DNA of 64,000 bases from Macquaria australasica. Its lineage: Eukaryota > Chordata > Actinopteri > Centrarchiformes > Percichthyidae. Every line of letters starts with the position of its first letter. Within the stretch, counting starts at the first letter, position 1. The notes under the pieces are model-generated. The model made no database searches. It was not told where the DNA came from and saw only the letters and a list, made by a program, of their open reading frames with translations. Both the position numbers and the translations under genes were made by a program. Of the stretch, positions 1 through 13,477 are shown piece by piece. Location of the stretch: positions 310,001-374,000 of the forward strand of contig SEMN01000326.1 of NCBI GenBank assembly GCA_005408345.1, in the 5' to 3' direction.

Positions 1-3000
1 GTCCCATAGATCAGAGCCAGCTCCCCAAAACTGCCTCCTTCACCAATGCTGGTCACCCATTCATTATTCACATAAACCTTAAGGGAGACAGAGAGCCGAA
101 ACCTGTGATTGGCCAAGTTTCTAATGACATGGCAGGGACACACATTTTACATCCATCCATTATAGCTACAACACGGCAAAATTATGCTAGTCTGGGTGGA
201 GATTAAGTCTGATACCGGTCTATAATGAATTCGCAAGAGTGTGTTGTTCACAGCATATCTGTGTAACAATGGGGCACAAACAAAATGTAAGTAAAAGCTG
301 CATTCATATGTCTTTTGGCCACTTGGGGGCACCAAAACAAGCTGAAAGACAAATCCACAGAGCAATATGCTATATCAGGCTGTTAGTTCTCAGTAGAATA
401 AAGAAAGAGATCTTACGTCCATCTCTCCCTGGTCAATAACATAGAAGTTATCTCCCTCGTCACCTGGAACAGGAGCAATGAAGAGTCCCATGAATGAATG
501 AACCGAAGTAAAACCCAACGATCTCCATATAAAAGGTGTTCAAACTCACCTTGTTGAATGACTGTTTCTCCAGCAATGTAGTTGACAGAAAACATTGCAT
601 CAAAAATGTCACTGCAGGGGCAGAAAGTAAGCTGATTAGCTGGAAACGCTTTGAAAAGGATTGTTAAACTACCAGACTGACTGGGGCCATTACCTCCTCT
701 CATTGTCGTCCAGGTGGGCAAACAGCACGTTCTTCTCCATGGCTTTGGCCAGGGCAGCCATGGTCTTGTAGTCCTTTGGGATGACCTTGGGTGAAAAAAA
801 AACTTGTTTAGATTCATTTCAGAGAATATTAACACAAAATCAATATTGCAATGATCACACAAGTCAAATGGATGGTCTGTGTTCTCTAATGGCCCTGTTC
901 TGCTATTACACAACAATGCTGCATTAGACAGGAAGATACTGTAGCTTATGGTGATCTGACCATTATGTCACAGTGCGTTTAGGTTGTGGCGGTGGGGACC
1001 GCAAGGGGTGCTGAAAAAAATCGCAGCGGCCCTGCAGAGAAAAGTTTAAACAAAATCAACTTTTGGAGAAACGCAACCAACATCACGCTGTGGTGGCCAA
1101 TCTCGACCAGAAGACGCCCAGGTGAAGAAGAACATTGTTTATCATGTAGCATTTCGCTGTTTACTGAGCAACTGCGAAGATGGAAGAGAGACTGATCGAT
1201 CGCCACCGTGATGACCTTTCCAGAGCTGTTCAACCCTACCATGAGGGAGTACAAAGACGTTAATGGCTGTACAGTCGCTTAGCGTTGTATTTCTACTTGA
1301 GCTACAATCAGCATGTATTGACACTCCCACACTGCCGCACAACCCTGCACTAATCACCGCAATGCGAATGCAGCCTTAAGGTGTATATTAATGTTAATGG
1401 ACATATTTAAAGCTGCATTCATTGAATTTTTGGCCACTTGAGGGCAGCAGAACAAGCTGAAAACACAACATGTGAAACACCTTATAACATTATGCTGAAC
1501 GTGTTAACCATTATCTATTTACACATCCAGCAGACAACATTAGCAACATTAGCATTCATTTGGAGTTGTGTTTGTAATTAAGTAAGTAACTTTAATTAAG
1601 ATAAGATAAGATAAGCCTTTAATTGTCCCACAGCGGGGAAATTTTCAGCGTTACAGCAGCCAGCAAAAGTGTCATATATAGAAATACAATGATAAAATAT
1701 AATAAAATACAATAAAAATAAATAGAAAAATAGTCCTGTACACAGTATAGACAGGAATAATAATAGAGTGACTGAGTGCATTTGTAAGTATGAACAATAG
1801 ATAAGATAAAATTATTGCACATATATAACATACATGTACATGAAAATATTACACAGCAACAGATGAAGTAATAACATCATGAATAAAAAAAAAAAGGAAA
1901 AAAAAAGTATTAAGATAATGCACAGCAGCAGATGAAGTAAAGTAGTGAACAGTCTGCTTATTGACAGTCAAATGTAGATTACCGGGAGCTGTACTGATTA
2001 TAAAGTCTGACAGCAGCAGGCAGGAAGGACCTACGGTACCTCTCCAAAATAGCACCTTTCAAGAGCAGAGGCATCACAAAGTGCTTCACAACAGAAATAT
2101 GGCAACCACCACACACACAGACATAAAATGGAAATGACACAAAGGCAAGTCTAAAAAAAATGGGTCTTGAGCTGCTTTTTAGGGCCACAGTGTCAGCAGG
2201 TCTTAATTTCAAAGAGAGAGTTCCACAGTTCAGTAGCCAAAGCAAAGTCCCCTTTCGTTTTAAGCCTAGATGGAGGACCAACCAACAGACCCTGATCAGA
2301 GAACCGTAGAGACCTGCTGGTAATGTAGGGCTGAAGTAGATCTCTAATGTAAGCAGGTTCCTGTCCACGCAGAGCTCTATGTGTCATCACAAGAACCTTG
2401 AATCTACCTGGTCAAGAGCTTAGCAGCAGGGAACATCCCTGCTGAGGCAGGTAAAGAGGAAGTTCCAATAATCAAGATGGGAAGAGATAAAATGGTGAAT
2501 TAACATTTCCATCTCAGCTTAAGACATATTCACTCTCTTTCAGCTCTGTTTTTGGTCTCTATCAACTCATGAGGGAAGTATCTGGCTCTTCGGCTGCTAA
2601 ATGCTCCACTATGTTCAACAGCTAGTCTCTAACCAGGGTACCAGGGTTTTCTTTCCTGACAACTGAATGATTCGCGCCAGAGCTCGCGCACACTGGACGG
2701 CCAAGAGTGTAAAGCAATACATTGACATAAATCGTACCTGTAGTGTCGTAACATTCAAGTCCAAACAGAGGAAATATTTTTAAGGCCTTATTTTGAGAAT
2801 ATTAAATTCAATGCTTTTTTACCCTGCTAACTGTGTCTGTGTTTGCTACTGAGCAGGTAGTGTACAGTGGGCTTATCAGAGCTTTTTCACTGGAAACAGT
2901 TGCCTGCTGAGTTTCTGAGCCAAAAAACAAAAAAAGAGCTAAAATAGGCTGAAACACTCAGTAGAGCTGTGGGTTCATCACTACAAACAACCCCTTTCAC

Positions 3001-3657
3001 ATTACACATTTTATCAGTTGGTAGTATAAAAGTACTGATTTGTGCAGCTTTAAGGACAGTATGAAGATATGTGAATGAAAACATTAAAGTCATCACCACT
3101 GACCTTTCTGACATAGGAGGCAGCGTCCTCCTCTGTGTATACCTCGGCACTGATGGCTCCTCTCCGGCTCCGACCCCTCACCACAGGGTTCATGGGTGGA
3201 GAAACTTCATCCTCGCGGGAGTCTGACCGCGAGCTAGACTTCTGCTGCGAGGCCATCTGTTGGGCCTCCTCCTATTGGGCAACAGGTACACAAAACCATA
3301 CCTGAGACTCTCAAAGAATAATAAGACTGCTTGTACAGAAAGCATGAATTCTCAGAAATTGAATTTCATAATGGGTCCTTAAACCTGCATGAATACATTT
3401 TGTTTTATTTTATATTAACAGTAAATCAAATGAGTCTAGCACCGATATCAGAGAGAGCCTTTGCTGTCACATGTGTCAGCACCCACCTTTTCCAGTCTTT
3501 CGAAGTAGTCCCTGAGGAAGGCCATGGGCCGGTCCGGCCGGGCTGTGCACAGCTGGATGATGCAGTCCTTGAGCAGTTGCTGGATGTTATGCTTCTGCAC
3601 ATACTGCTCACACTCTCTGAGGCTGCGCTCCTCCTCGCTGCTCGTACTTGATGCCAT
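1..3657 (-). CDS. prkar1a: cAMP-dependent protein kinase type I-alpha regulatory subunit (5' part, partial)
   Basis: RI regulatory subunit of PKA. It dimerises, docks on AKAPs and holds the catalytic subunit inactive until cAMP binds. Coding exons on the minus strand, in order: 3657-3487, 3271-3104, 785-694, 611-550, 463-417 and 77-1 (runs off the window). All splice sites are AG/GT and the phases join (171, 168, 92, 62, 47 nt, then 77+). Residues 1-57 form the dimerisation/docking domain with SLRECEQYVQKHNIQ and FLRDYFERLEK. Exon 2 has the pseudosubstrate RRGAIS, then AEVYTEEDAASYVRK. The later exons begin cyclic-nucleotide domain A (SDIFDAMFSV, AGETVIQQG, DEGDNFYVIDQGEMD, then the GGSFGELALIYG phosphate-binding cassette at the window edge). 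A 14-nt 5'UTR tail precedes the ATG from an acceptor at 3671/3672, so exon 1 is non-coding and further upstream. Sequence is nearer RI-alpha than RI-beta, and synteny with wipi1 agrees. Teleosts have two copies (aa/ab); which one this is cannot be told. Confidence 0.95.
290..365 (+). repeat. Dispersed repeat, TTGGCCACTTGRGGGCA family
   Basis: Carries AAAGCTGCATTCAT..TTTTGGCCACTTGGGGGCA..AACAAGCTGAAA in prkar1a intron DNA. The same words recur at 1405-1575, 11370-11550 and inverted at 15000-15125. A short 5' or 3' fragment of a dispersed element of unknown class. Confidence 0.5.
970..1375 (+). repeat. Dispersed repeat, copy 1 of an inverted pair (partner at 34490-34745)
   Basis: The section 1142-1375 matches the reverse complement of 34490-34745 over long words such as GAGCAACTG, GAAGATGGAAGAGA, TTTCTACTTG, CTACAATCAGCATG and CACTCCCACACTGCCGCAC. 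The two copies differ by small indels. Left and right limits are approximate. Class unknown, probably a non-autonomous DNA element. Confidence 0.6.
1405..1575 (+). repeat. Dispersed repeat, TTGGCCACTTGRGGGCA family
   Basis: Copy with AAAGCTGCATTCAT, GGCCACTTGAGGGCAG, ACACATCCAGCAGACA and CATTCATTTGGAGTTGT, shared with 11370-11550 and partly with 290-365 and the inverted copy at 15000-15125. Confidence 0.55.
1598..2066 (-). mobile_element. LINE 3' end (Rex1/CR1-like), minus strand
   Basis: On the minus strand the stretch encodes LERYRRSFLPAAVRLYNQ (2052-1997), the usual end of a Rex1/CR1-type LINE protein, then a 3'UTR ending in TTTCCCCGCTGTGGGACAAT and an ATCTT-type tandem tail (AAGATAAGATAAG on the plus strand at 1598-1616). 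Short tandem tails of this kind are characteristic of CR1-clade LINE insertions. 5' truncated; lies in prkar1a intron. Confidence 0.7.
2193..2400 (-). mobile_element. L2-like LINE reverse-transcriptase C-terminal fragment
   Basis: Minus-strand frame reads ALRGQEPAYIRDLLQPY, then RSLRFSDQGLLVGPPSRLKT and LATELWNSLF. The AP.YI.DLL.PY..SRSLRSSD..LL..PRSRLKT..D pattern is the conserved end of L2-type LINE proteins in teleosts. Truncated relic in prkar1a intron 2. Confidence 0.7.
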
Positions 3658-4689
3658 CTTTGTCTTGTGACCTGGAAGAAGATGAGAGGGAAACACACTG
3701 ACGAATCAGGGAGCAGTCTTCTGCCATTCTGTATTGATATGCAACTGTAGTTAAATGTTACCTATGGACTAATGTAGCGGTTTACCAATTGAACATTACA
3801 AATAGCATGCCAAGTATGAAGAGGACAAAGCAACAGCCCTTTCTCACTTTCCATTCCCGTTAATATTGGAAGAGAAGGTCATGTCAGCCTTTGTTTCAGT
3901 GGTTTCATGCTGGTTTTCCTGACAGGTTAACAGATAAACATCATACAACCGGATTTTAAAGCCTCTCGGAATTACAAGAGTCCCTCTAGCCCTTTATATG
4001 ATGAACATGACACATTCAATATGGACATTATGAAAATGCTTCTCGACTTAGGTCCATGCCTTGAATAATGTGACCAGGACCATCATACCAAGTGATGTGG
4101 TCAGCTACTGCTGGGTGATAAAACAATAATGTTACAGTCCGACCCCAACCAAACGTCCACTGCAAAATATGCCAATCTAAAAATAAGACAAGTTACAACA
4201 AAGATTTAACACTGCCTATACACAAGGCTTAATTATCACTTGAGCAAAGCTGGCAACTGCCCCGGGGCCCCAGACCTCCAGGGTTCCCAAAAGCCCCAGG
4301 TTCCCAGTGTGTCAGTTGGTTCCACATAATCTGATTAATTGTAAATGTGTTTACAAATCCCCTGTATATACTGTACCAGATGGGAACAGGGAGCATACAC
4401 AAAGCACAAACCATGTTTTGAGAGTGGGTCAAAGGGGGTCCAACAACAAACTCAGTGTACATTTTTCCACAGTGAATTACATTTACTCAGGTCCTGTACT
4501 TAAGCTGCAACACTAAACTGCACCTTACACATAAATGCATTAGTAAAGATAATCCAACAACCTGAACAGAAAATCATTCTGCATAATAAGTAAAGTTACT
4601 TTTATTTTTGATATTTAAGTACACTGTGCCGACACTTCTGTACTTTTGCATAAATAACATTCTGAATGTAGAACCTTTACTTGCATTTG

Positions 4690-5160
4690 GTGGTAACATG
4701 GTAGTAACGTTATTGCTACACGGATTTGAATAACGTTACTTCTTTTGTCGCTGTTTTCATGCGAAATAGTCATCAACAAAGTAACTAGTAACTTAAGTGG
4801 TAGTAACAGGTACACCATTTCCCCTGATGCGTAGAGACATGACAGAATGTAGTACAGTGCTTGAGAAGGTTGACGTTAGCTAAATGTAACGTGTTACAAA
4901 CTGTTACTAACAGTTAGATAGCTAGAACGTTAGTTAGCTAACGTTACTTCCATCTGGGTAACGTTTGTTTTTTGCGTAATGTTACAGTAAAGTTAAAAGG
5001 GTACGAAGCTAACGCTACCAGCTTGTTGGCTGTGAATTAAACATCAGGCAATGCGATACTAACGAAAAATGAACATTACTGCTATTACACCTGAGGATTT
5101 CTCATGATTAGCCATCTTGGATACCAACCACTTAAATTAGCTTAGCGAGCTAACTGTTAG
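4690..5160. promoter_or_regulatory. Cluster of AACGTTA / GTTAGCTAAC palindromic words, possible prkar1a promoter area
   Basis: Within about 470 bp the words AACGTTA, TAACGTTAC, GTTAGCTAAC and close variants occur many times in both orientations, for example around 4707, 4732, 4873, 4928-4945 and 5010. The stretch lies upstream of the first coding exon of prkar1a. It may be promoter-proximal or a decayed repeat; such GCTAACGTTAGC-like words are common in teleost DNA, so a regulatory role is only inferred. Confidence 0.25.
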
Positions 5161-5590
5161 CCATCCTCAGTCCCGTATCAAAACAATGGGAAAAACACAC
5201 CCTTATATACAAAAGGAAGTGTCAAGCTTTGCACAATGTATCCATAAATGTGTGACAACAAACTCTTCACATTACAAACTAAATCCTCACCAAATGTGAA
5301 ATGACGTGTGTCCTGCTTGTTTTCTTCTTGAAAGCAGAGAATTTCCACTTCCGTCTGGATTCTTTCACAATAAAAGTGTCCCACTCAAGAATAGTATACA
5401 GGACTGAGAAACTTCCTGTTTTCACAATTAAATCGAATTATTAAACAACAAATTGCAAACACATATTCTATACAATCATGACAGACCTGCGAATTTGGTC
5501 ATAGTATAATGACACTGCAAACTCTTTAGATCTCCTGGATGAAACAGGAGTGTGTAAAGTGTAACACTGGTTTAAGCTTTTATCCACTTT

Positions 5591-5949
5591 AGAGCTGAAA
5601 CAATCAGTCAGGAAACTGATTAGATGATTGACAGAAAATGAATCATCAACTAGCCTATTTTGATAATTGATTGATCATTTCAATCCTTTTTCAAACAGAA
5701 ACACCAAGCATTCACTGGTTCCAGCTTTTCAAATGTGAGAATTTTCAGCTTCTCTCTTCATTGTAAATTGAATATCTTTAGGTTTTGGATTGTTGGTTGG
5801 ACAAAAACAAAGCTATTTGAATTCATCACCTTAGACTCTGGAAGATTATATTGGGCATTTGTCACTATTTTGTGACATTATAGAGACATTTATTCATTAA
5901 CTGAGAAAATAACTGGCAGATTAATGGATAATTGTTTGTTGCAGCCCTA
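5591..5949 (+). mobile_element. AGGGCTGCAACTAAT-type terminal-inverted-repeat element, copy 1
   Basis: Begins AGAGCTGAAACAATCAG and ends in the complement of TAGGGCTGCAACAAACA. Internal words (TTTCTGTCAATCA, AAGCTGGAA, CCAACA..CCAAAACC) match copies at 50501-50828 and 52431-52722. A common teleost non-autonomous DNA element. Confidence 0.6.
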
Positions 5950-6249
5950 ATCTACTCTTTAGTGTAAGATTTAGAACCAAAATTCAGTAGATAAATCACT
6001 GAAAGTATAATAAGTTACTTAGTTACACAGATAGCTTTAAAGGCAAATATACATATACATCTAAACGGGGTTGTTTTTGTATGTATTGGTGTGTAGCTAT
6101 ATATTGGTGGCTGCTGGTCTTATGGTGAGAGCCAACTAAAGATCGTGGTTCACAACAAGCTTGCTCCAGAAGAGATGCTTGCTCAACAGCCATTGGCAGA
6201 CACACCCACCTTTCTTTCACTCCCTTCCCTTCATACCACAAACACTTCG

Positions 6250-6355
6250 TTCATCCAGTCAGACTGCACAGCTCCATTCGTGTCGACTGCCCAGAGTCCA
6301 CGGATATAGCCCTGCACCACCACAAATTCAACCTGACCACATATATACAGCAAAG
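6250..6355 (+). other. Possible non-coding 5' exon of the ARPC1-like gene
   Basis: The stretch ends in a consensus donor (CAAAG|GTAAGT at 6355/6356) about 870 bp before the first coding exon, whose acceptor (TTCAG|AC at 7222/7223) leaves only two bases before the ATG. A separate 5'UTR exon is therefore required, and this is the best donor seen in the interval. The left edge is not determined. Inference only. Confidence 0.3.
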
Positions 6356-7224
6356 GTAAGTAATGGCTTAAGCTCTCATCGTTTTTATTACATCTTATCA
6401 GCTTGCCTGATTTACGATTGCAGGTGAAACTGGTTTAAATGCTTTCCACCTAGTCCAGCAGACTTACAGCTACTAAGAAAAGTATTATTCCATTCCAGAC
6501 ATTCTAATGTCTAACCTAATGGATGTTGCTTTTCTCTTTGCTTTTGTCTGTTTAATATAGCAGGGTAAAAACAGATACGACACCAAAGGGAATGCTTGGA
6601 ATGTACCAGTCTGAGGCAGTTAGGAACTAACTTCTTCTCTGCCTTGTGATGATCATGTAAAACTGTAACAAACTGACCTCTCTGTGTTCAAAAATCCAAG
6701 GTTTGTTTCTTCCAGTCAGGATCAGGTTAACGTTAGAGGGCAGAGGAAAATACAGAGGAAACAGTTAAAGCATGTTTGCACAGTGTGCACCACACCTGAT
6801 TAAGGTGTACTCTTATCTCGCAGTCATTACTCACGTAGCCAACAATGAGTTAAAGGGAAATTTGTTGCAGACAGTAAACTCTTCCACACATACTGTAAGT
6901 CTGCCCATAAAGTGGATTTACCCACATTCTTCAGACAAAAATTCCAAGTATCCATCACAGTAAATTGCACTAATCTGGTGTTAGGGTGATTTAATAAAGG
7001 GATTTATGATTAAATAAAAGTATGAAGATCTAATATCACTGATATCTCAACCCAAATACAACAAATTAGCTGTGCTTTGTCTTTAAAAAACATGTTTCTT
7101 TACAAAATGTCTCCCTTGTCCTCCTTCCTGATCCTGATCTCATCCTGGGACCTGCAACAGCACATCTGCTGACCAGCCGTAACAGCAGCTACATTCCAGC
7201 AGCCTCCCTTGCCTCTGTTCAGAC

Positions 7225-10200
7225 ATGTCACTCTACAGTTTTGGCCTGGAGCCGCTCTCCTGCCACACCTGGAACAAAGACAGGACCCGTAGGTGAAACA
7301 GCAAACATACCAATCTGGCTGCATTTCCATATAGAGTAACACATACATATGTACACCTATGTGCAGATATAAATGCGTAGACGTCACCTCATTCCTGTAT
7401 TCTTTCTCCACTACTTATGGGTTCAACACAAGGTGGAACCACACATTCTGCAATGCAGAATGCAGATTCATTTTCTCCCTCCTCTAATTGCATTAATGTT
7501 GCCTGGAGAACCGCAGGGAATCTGATTATCAATACAGGAAATGGACTCAAAGAGCATTGCTTCCTGCATCTGACTGCACCTCAGTTGCAGGATGTGTACT
7601 GCTGTTTTTGTACTTGATATTACAGTTATTGTTGAACACTTTCAGTGCACTGTCATTGACTTGTTTTACACACTTTACATCAGGCCTTACTACACTTCTA
7701 GCAGGAATGACCCCAATATCACTGCTGCTGTCAATAAATACATTTTTTTGTGAAACTCCTGTGTGAGAACGAAAGCATTGTGCAATATTTCAATTTCAGT
7801 GTCAGTCAGTTAGTTGGGTGATGGACTTTGGTCCATGACAAGGTGTCTCAACAAGAGTCTACAGCCATGCTAGCAGCTCTGTGAGGACATACTTAAGCAC
7901 ATGATTACTTTGAGCTAAATGCTAATGACAGCATGCTAACATGCTGACAGGGACAATGTTAACATGCAGGTATAATGTTTCCCATGTTTGCCATCTTTGT
8001 TTAGTATGTTACCATGCTAACAGCTTAGTTTAGCAGGTTTTTGGTCATAAACCAAAACTGAAATGTTGACCTGATGATGGCGCTAGATGAAAAGTCAGAG
8101 GATCACCAAAATCATTGCAATTCATTCTCTGGGGAACATGAAGGTCTGAACCAAATTGGCAATGGCTATCCATTGCTGTTGGGATATTTCGGTCTGATGT
8201 GGACCAAGCAACTCACTGACATTGCCATGAGCCTTGAACTTTCTTCTTGTGGTATTATCAGGACAGATTTCCACATGTACACAGTAAAAATCAAAATCTA
8301 ATGTGAACAATGTCTACAGATTTGCAGAGCGCATTCATGCTTCCCAGAGGAAGAATGCATGTCCATTTGAGACACTTCATAAAAATGATCATGACTGAAA
8401 ACACTGAACTCCAATATGCTTGTACGGGTACTGAATCCTCAAAAACAGGCACACAGAAATCATCAGTGGTTTCATTAATAGATCATTTAATCAGAGTGCT
8501 GTCCTGCTGCTGATTTGTGTTGCACAGATAATTAACCAAAATGTGGTGACCCACTGACATTTCTTTTATCGCTACCGTCAGACCAGTATTTCTAAGTGCA
8601 CACAACATAACATCAAATGTTTACATGACCTTCCTACTAATAACTTTGCATACATAATATCTAATGGCGAGGTTGCCATGACATTTCGCCACCTTGGAAT
8701 TATAAGGTTCCATCTGCGTTCTGAGCAATTTTGAGATATTAAGCATCAAAGTTTTTGCATTCCCAATAGCGATAGAGATAGAACCTTTTTGTTTTCTAAA
8801 TAAAAAGTCCAAAAATGCATACAACTTTAAAAAAAAACACCTCACATAATGTTAATAAGTTGTCACAGAATAAGAATATATGAATAACTCAGTTTGCCAA
8901 GGTGACAATTTTTCTGGATATTCAAAAGATGAACCCCATTCATTTTGTGACCCTGTAACTTTTCATCACACAAACTGTAACAGACTGATAGCCATGACAT
9001 TTGCTGAGCACATCGATGGATTTGATAACTTGATGACCCTGTCATACTTACTGCTTTACAATGCTTAACTTTTGTACACACATATTTCTCTACAGAGATT
9101 GCAGTGAGTCCTAACAACAATGTGGTGCACATCTATGAGAAGAAAGGCAAAGAGTGGGCCAAGATCCATGAGCTGACTGAGCATAGTGGACGAATCACAG
9201 GTACCGTAACTTGTATCAGCCAACAGCAACTTAAGGAGAGGTGGGATGTGACTTGTTTTACTACTCAAAAATGTGAAACTTAATTTGAGTGACCTGGCCG
9301 ACCTAGCCTTGTTGTTCATTGTGTGTCAACTGTAATTTAATTAATTGAAAGTTTGAGAGAGGCTTAACTCAATGGACCTTTCAGTCACATCTCACAGTCT
9401 TCATGGGGGGTGGATGGGTCCAACAGCAAATGTTGCCCTTGGGCCCACGCACAGGTTAATCTGGCCATGTACTGTATGTAGAGTAGAGCATTTTTGGCAT
9501 CACACCTTTTCTATTTTTTAGGGAGGCAAGACAATTAGTCAGATGCAAATAAATGCTGCATTCATGTTCCATGGGGAAAAAGTTGGAAAAGGTTCAAAGC
9601 AACAACCATTTAGCGATGATACATTTGAGTTCAAATTTAAGTGGCCGCATGGTGGTGTTAATACCCACAATTTAGTACACACATTTCTGTTTTGGTGATG
9701 TCTGAATTAATGGAACTGGAACTGGAACTTAAAGCAAAAGTAGAATATATTTCCTAGTAGGAAGCTTTGCATCGTTCATGGATCCTTTGACACTTGAATA
9801 GAGATTCATAATTGTCTGAATTAATGGAACTGGAACTGGAACTGGAACTTAAAGCAAAAGTAGAATATATTTCCTAGTAGGAAGCTTTGCATCGTTCATG
9901 GATCCTTTGACACTTGAATAGAGATTCATAATTCTGTCCACAGGCATTGACTGGGCCCCCGAATCCAACCGCATTGTAACATGTGCCTCTGACCGCAACG
10001 CCTACGTGTGGACTCTGAAGGATGGCGTGTGGAAGCCCACCCTGGTCCTGGTGCGCATTAACCGTGCAGCCACCTGTGTGAAGTGGTCACCACTGGAGAA
10101 CAAGTTTGCCCTGGGCAGTGGAGCTCGTCTCATCTCTGTCTGCTACTTTGAGAAGGAGAACGACTGGTAAGCAATGCATGATCAAATCAGAACTATTCAA

Positions 10201-12517
10201 ATTTTGTACATAAGAGTTAAACTCATATTGGTTTTGAAGGCCAAGATTATTTTCCTCAATAGTGTCGAAGCCTAAGGATGGTGATGTCTGTCAATAAGTC
10301 AACTCACAAACTTAGAATGTCAAACAACACAGTCTAGACACAACATGCCTCTTACCTCTTACCTGAAACACAGATTGCCATGATATATGCTAAGCACATT
10401 CAAATGCTGTTTCTGACCTTTCCCGTCCTTTCAGGTGGCTGAGTAAACACATCAAGAAGCCTGTGAGCTCCACAGTCCTGAGTCTGGACTGGCACCCCAA
10501 CAACGTCCTACTGGCCGCTGGGTCTGCAGACCTCCACTGCAGGTGAGACAACTACCAAAATGGTGATGTAAAGGAGGGGAAGCAGACTGGAGTCTTAGTT
10601 CTACAAACTTTGAACAGTTCACAATTGAATTTCCAGGACAGCGTGTGAGAATAAAACCGGATTAAGCATATGCCAACATGTTTTTCACTCCTCCACTTGT
10701 AAAAAATGTCTGAATAGTATACCAAGAACTTCAGTAAAGTTAGTTTAGAGCTGAGTTTTTGCAACAAGCTCTTGAGCCCCATTGAGTGGTATAACATAAT
10801 CAGGGAGTGAAGCTTAAAGAATAAGTTTGGCAATATTCTATATTTTTCTTACTGTCAACAAATCCCATGTGCAGAGCCAAACCAATACTGAATGTGTCTA
10901 CTAACAAGTACTGTGTGTGTGTATCACAGCCTGATAGATCTTCTTCCTCTGTGCCATAGAGCTCCATTGTTGTCCAAATACTATTAAAAACACATCAGTG
11001 AGCCACTCTGTTGCACTGGGTGACATGTTCCTTCATTATCATGAACACACACACTGCAGTTTATGTGGACTCAATCCCACATACACCGTCCTGCTGCCAG
11101 AAATACTCACTAGAGCATCAAATGTGGATTCATCCGCCGCTGAAAATAGTCCCCAAGAAATGCACTATTTCCTCCTGTTTGAGTAAAATGTGTTAAAAAC
11201 TACAGTAAGCAGCTGTTTTAGGAAATAATGGGGAAAAAATGATATTATATATTTGTGAGGTGTTTTTAAAGGGTTATGTCTTCAGTAGGAACCAATGGGC
11301 TTAGACAGGGTAGGGGAAGTATTGAGACACACATTGTTGGTTTTTGTCTTTGATTTGGGTTAACCCTTTTTTACCCACTTGGGGGCAGTGAAACAAGCTG
11401 TGAACACAACATTGATGAATTATCACCTTATAAAGTTGTAATAGCAAACTTGTTTGCAAACAGTTGCCTATTTACACATCCAGCAGACACAGAGCAACAT
11501 TAACATTCATTTGGAGTTGTTATGATTGATATTGATTAGTGCAGCTTTAATTATATTTATATGTCTGTATGTCTTTATATCTAATAATGATGTCTGCCAT
11601 TTTTTCTATTACTGTTCTTCCTTATTGGATGTTAAAGCTTTTGTATATAATAACAATATAAGTCAGGTATGGCACAAAAGGGAACTCCAAAATGATTATA
11701 TAGAAATTATGATATATTTAAAGACATTATTTTTTCAAATATATCAAACAATATTAGTGTATCAGTCTAAGCAGCAAGCCCAACTGCACATCAAGCAACC
11801 CAACGGTCCCAAAGCCGACAAACTAGAACAGATCTCCATGCTGTGCTTCTCAGGGTTTTCTCAGCCTACATCAAGGACATCGAGGACAAGCCTGGACCCA
11901 CTGCCTGGGGGGCCAAAATGCCTTTTGGGGAGGTGCTGCTGGAGCATAAAGACTGTGGAGGCTGGGTGCACAGTGTCTCCTTCTCCCACAGTGGAGACCA
12001 GCTGGCCTTGGTGGCCCACAACAGTAGCATCACTGTGATTGACGCTGCCCAGGGGAAGGAGTGAGTATTGCTGCAAAGCCACTTATTCAGTCAGTGTGTG
12101 ATCAGTATCATCAGTATTAATATTCAGCTAAAATGGAGATGAGGTATCTACTTCATTTTGAGATAGTGTCTTTCACAAATGGATCAGTGATTAGATGTCT
12201 GCCAGTAGCCTCCATTTCCAACATAAATCAGCTTATTTAGGAAACTCACCAGGGCAGCAGCACTTCATGGCTCCAATTCCTGAACAACTTTTTCCAGTTT
12301 TTCACCCAGATTTTTTTCTTTCACTGGCTAAAACTGTTGTTCCATATGTGTTACTGTACTAAATTTGATGTCACAGGTGTCTTTGAATTATATCACACCA
12401 CCATCTTTCTGACCTCTGTCCATCCAGGGTAACCCAGCTGACCACCGACCATCTGCCACTGCTGAGTGTGCTCTATGTCAGCCCCACTGAGATTGTTGCT
12501 GCGGTAACTACCACCTG

Positions 12518-12603
<86 letters not shown>

Positions 12604-13444
12604 AGCCATGGGTGCATAGTTATAGTTAGAAATGGGGGTGCAAGATTATTGACAGGCAAGGGGAGGTATGGCAGGAAAATGAGAATGCACTCTCCAGGGA
12701 AAATATTATTATTATAACTCCTTTTAAGAAATATGACTTATTAACAATTCCTTACGTGTCTGTAAAAACTCTCTAAACTCTACAAACACAAGATAAAGAG
12801 CATAATATGCTGACAGTCTTATTGTCAATTCAGTATCAATATAATCCATAGATAAGATAAACTGTATTTCTGTACAAACTTTACATTTTGGATTTTGTTG
12901 CCTCAACTCACTACCAGTGTCCGTTGGTTAGCTGCGCAAAAATTAAGATTTCTCACTAAAATAAGCGTTGGTTCGTGGATCAGATACACGCCGACCGACT
13001 CATAACATTGTTAATTCACCGTCTAGCGTGTGTGACGGTGGAGGAGTCTAATAGTGGGGGCGCAGAGATGATCAACTACTGTACTTATTCAAGCAGTTTA
13101 AAGCTGAAATAAAAAATATATTTTTTATGTATAATATATATTTTTATATTAACCCTCCTGTTATGTTATGGGTCAAATTGACCCGTTTTAAAGTTTGAAG
13201 ATCTAGGAAAAATAGTTAAAAGTATTTTTTCAGTATGAAACTTTTTCTGCTTGCCTTAATTAGTGTAATCAACATATAAAATGAAAATGGTTCATCTCAC
13301 ATATTTGCAACCACCCCCTGCATGTTTATATCACATAGATACTGTTCGGGTCAATTTTACCCAGCAGTCAAACTGGAGGTAAAAGGGTGTCAGAAATGTC
13401 AGACTATTTCTTTCTTTGTAACTGTGAGACATATTTCACCCCAT

Positions 13445-13477
<33 letters not shown>

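Larger units (their letters stand above)
3672..7222. other. prkar1a intron 1 / intergenic region to the ARPC1-like gene
   Basis: No coding exon was recognised. Read rightwards it should hold the non-coding first exon and promoter of prkar1a (minus strand) and then the start of the ARPC1-like transcription unit. Contents seen: a cluster of AACGTTA / GTTAGCTAAC words at 4690-5160, an AGAGCTGAAACAAT element at 5591-5949, and a possible 5'UTR exon ending at 6355. The exact transcription starts cannot be fixed by eye. Confidence 0.6.

Noticed and set aside
8074..8301. 75-codon open frame
   Set aside because: It lies in a dispersed repeat also found at 16010 and 28820.
10998..11196. Two 61-62 codon open frames
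   Set aside because: They sit in a dispersed repeat whose inverted copy is at 32810-33115.
12393..12717. Open frames of alternating Thr-His and Cys-Val
   Set aside because: They are translations of the GT microsatellite.
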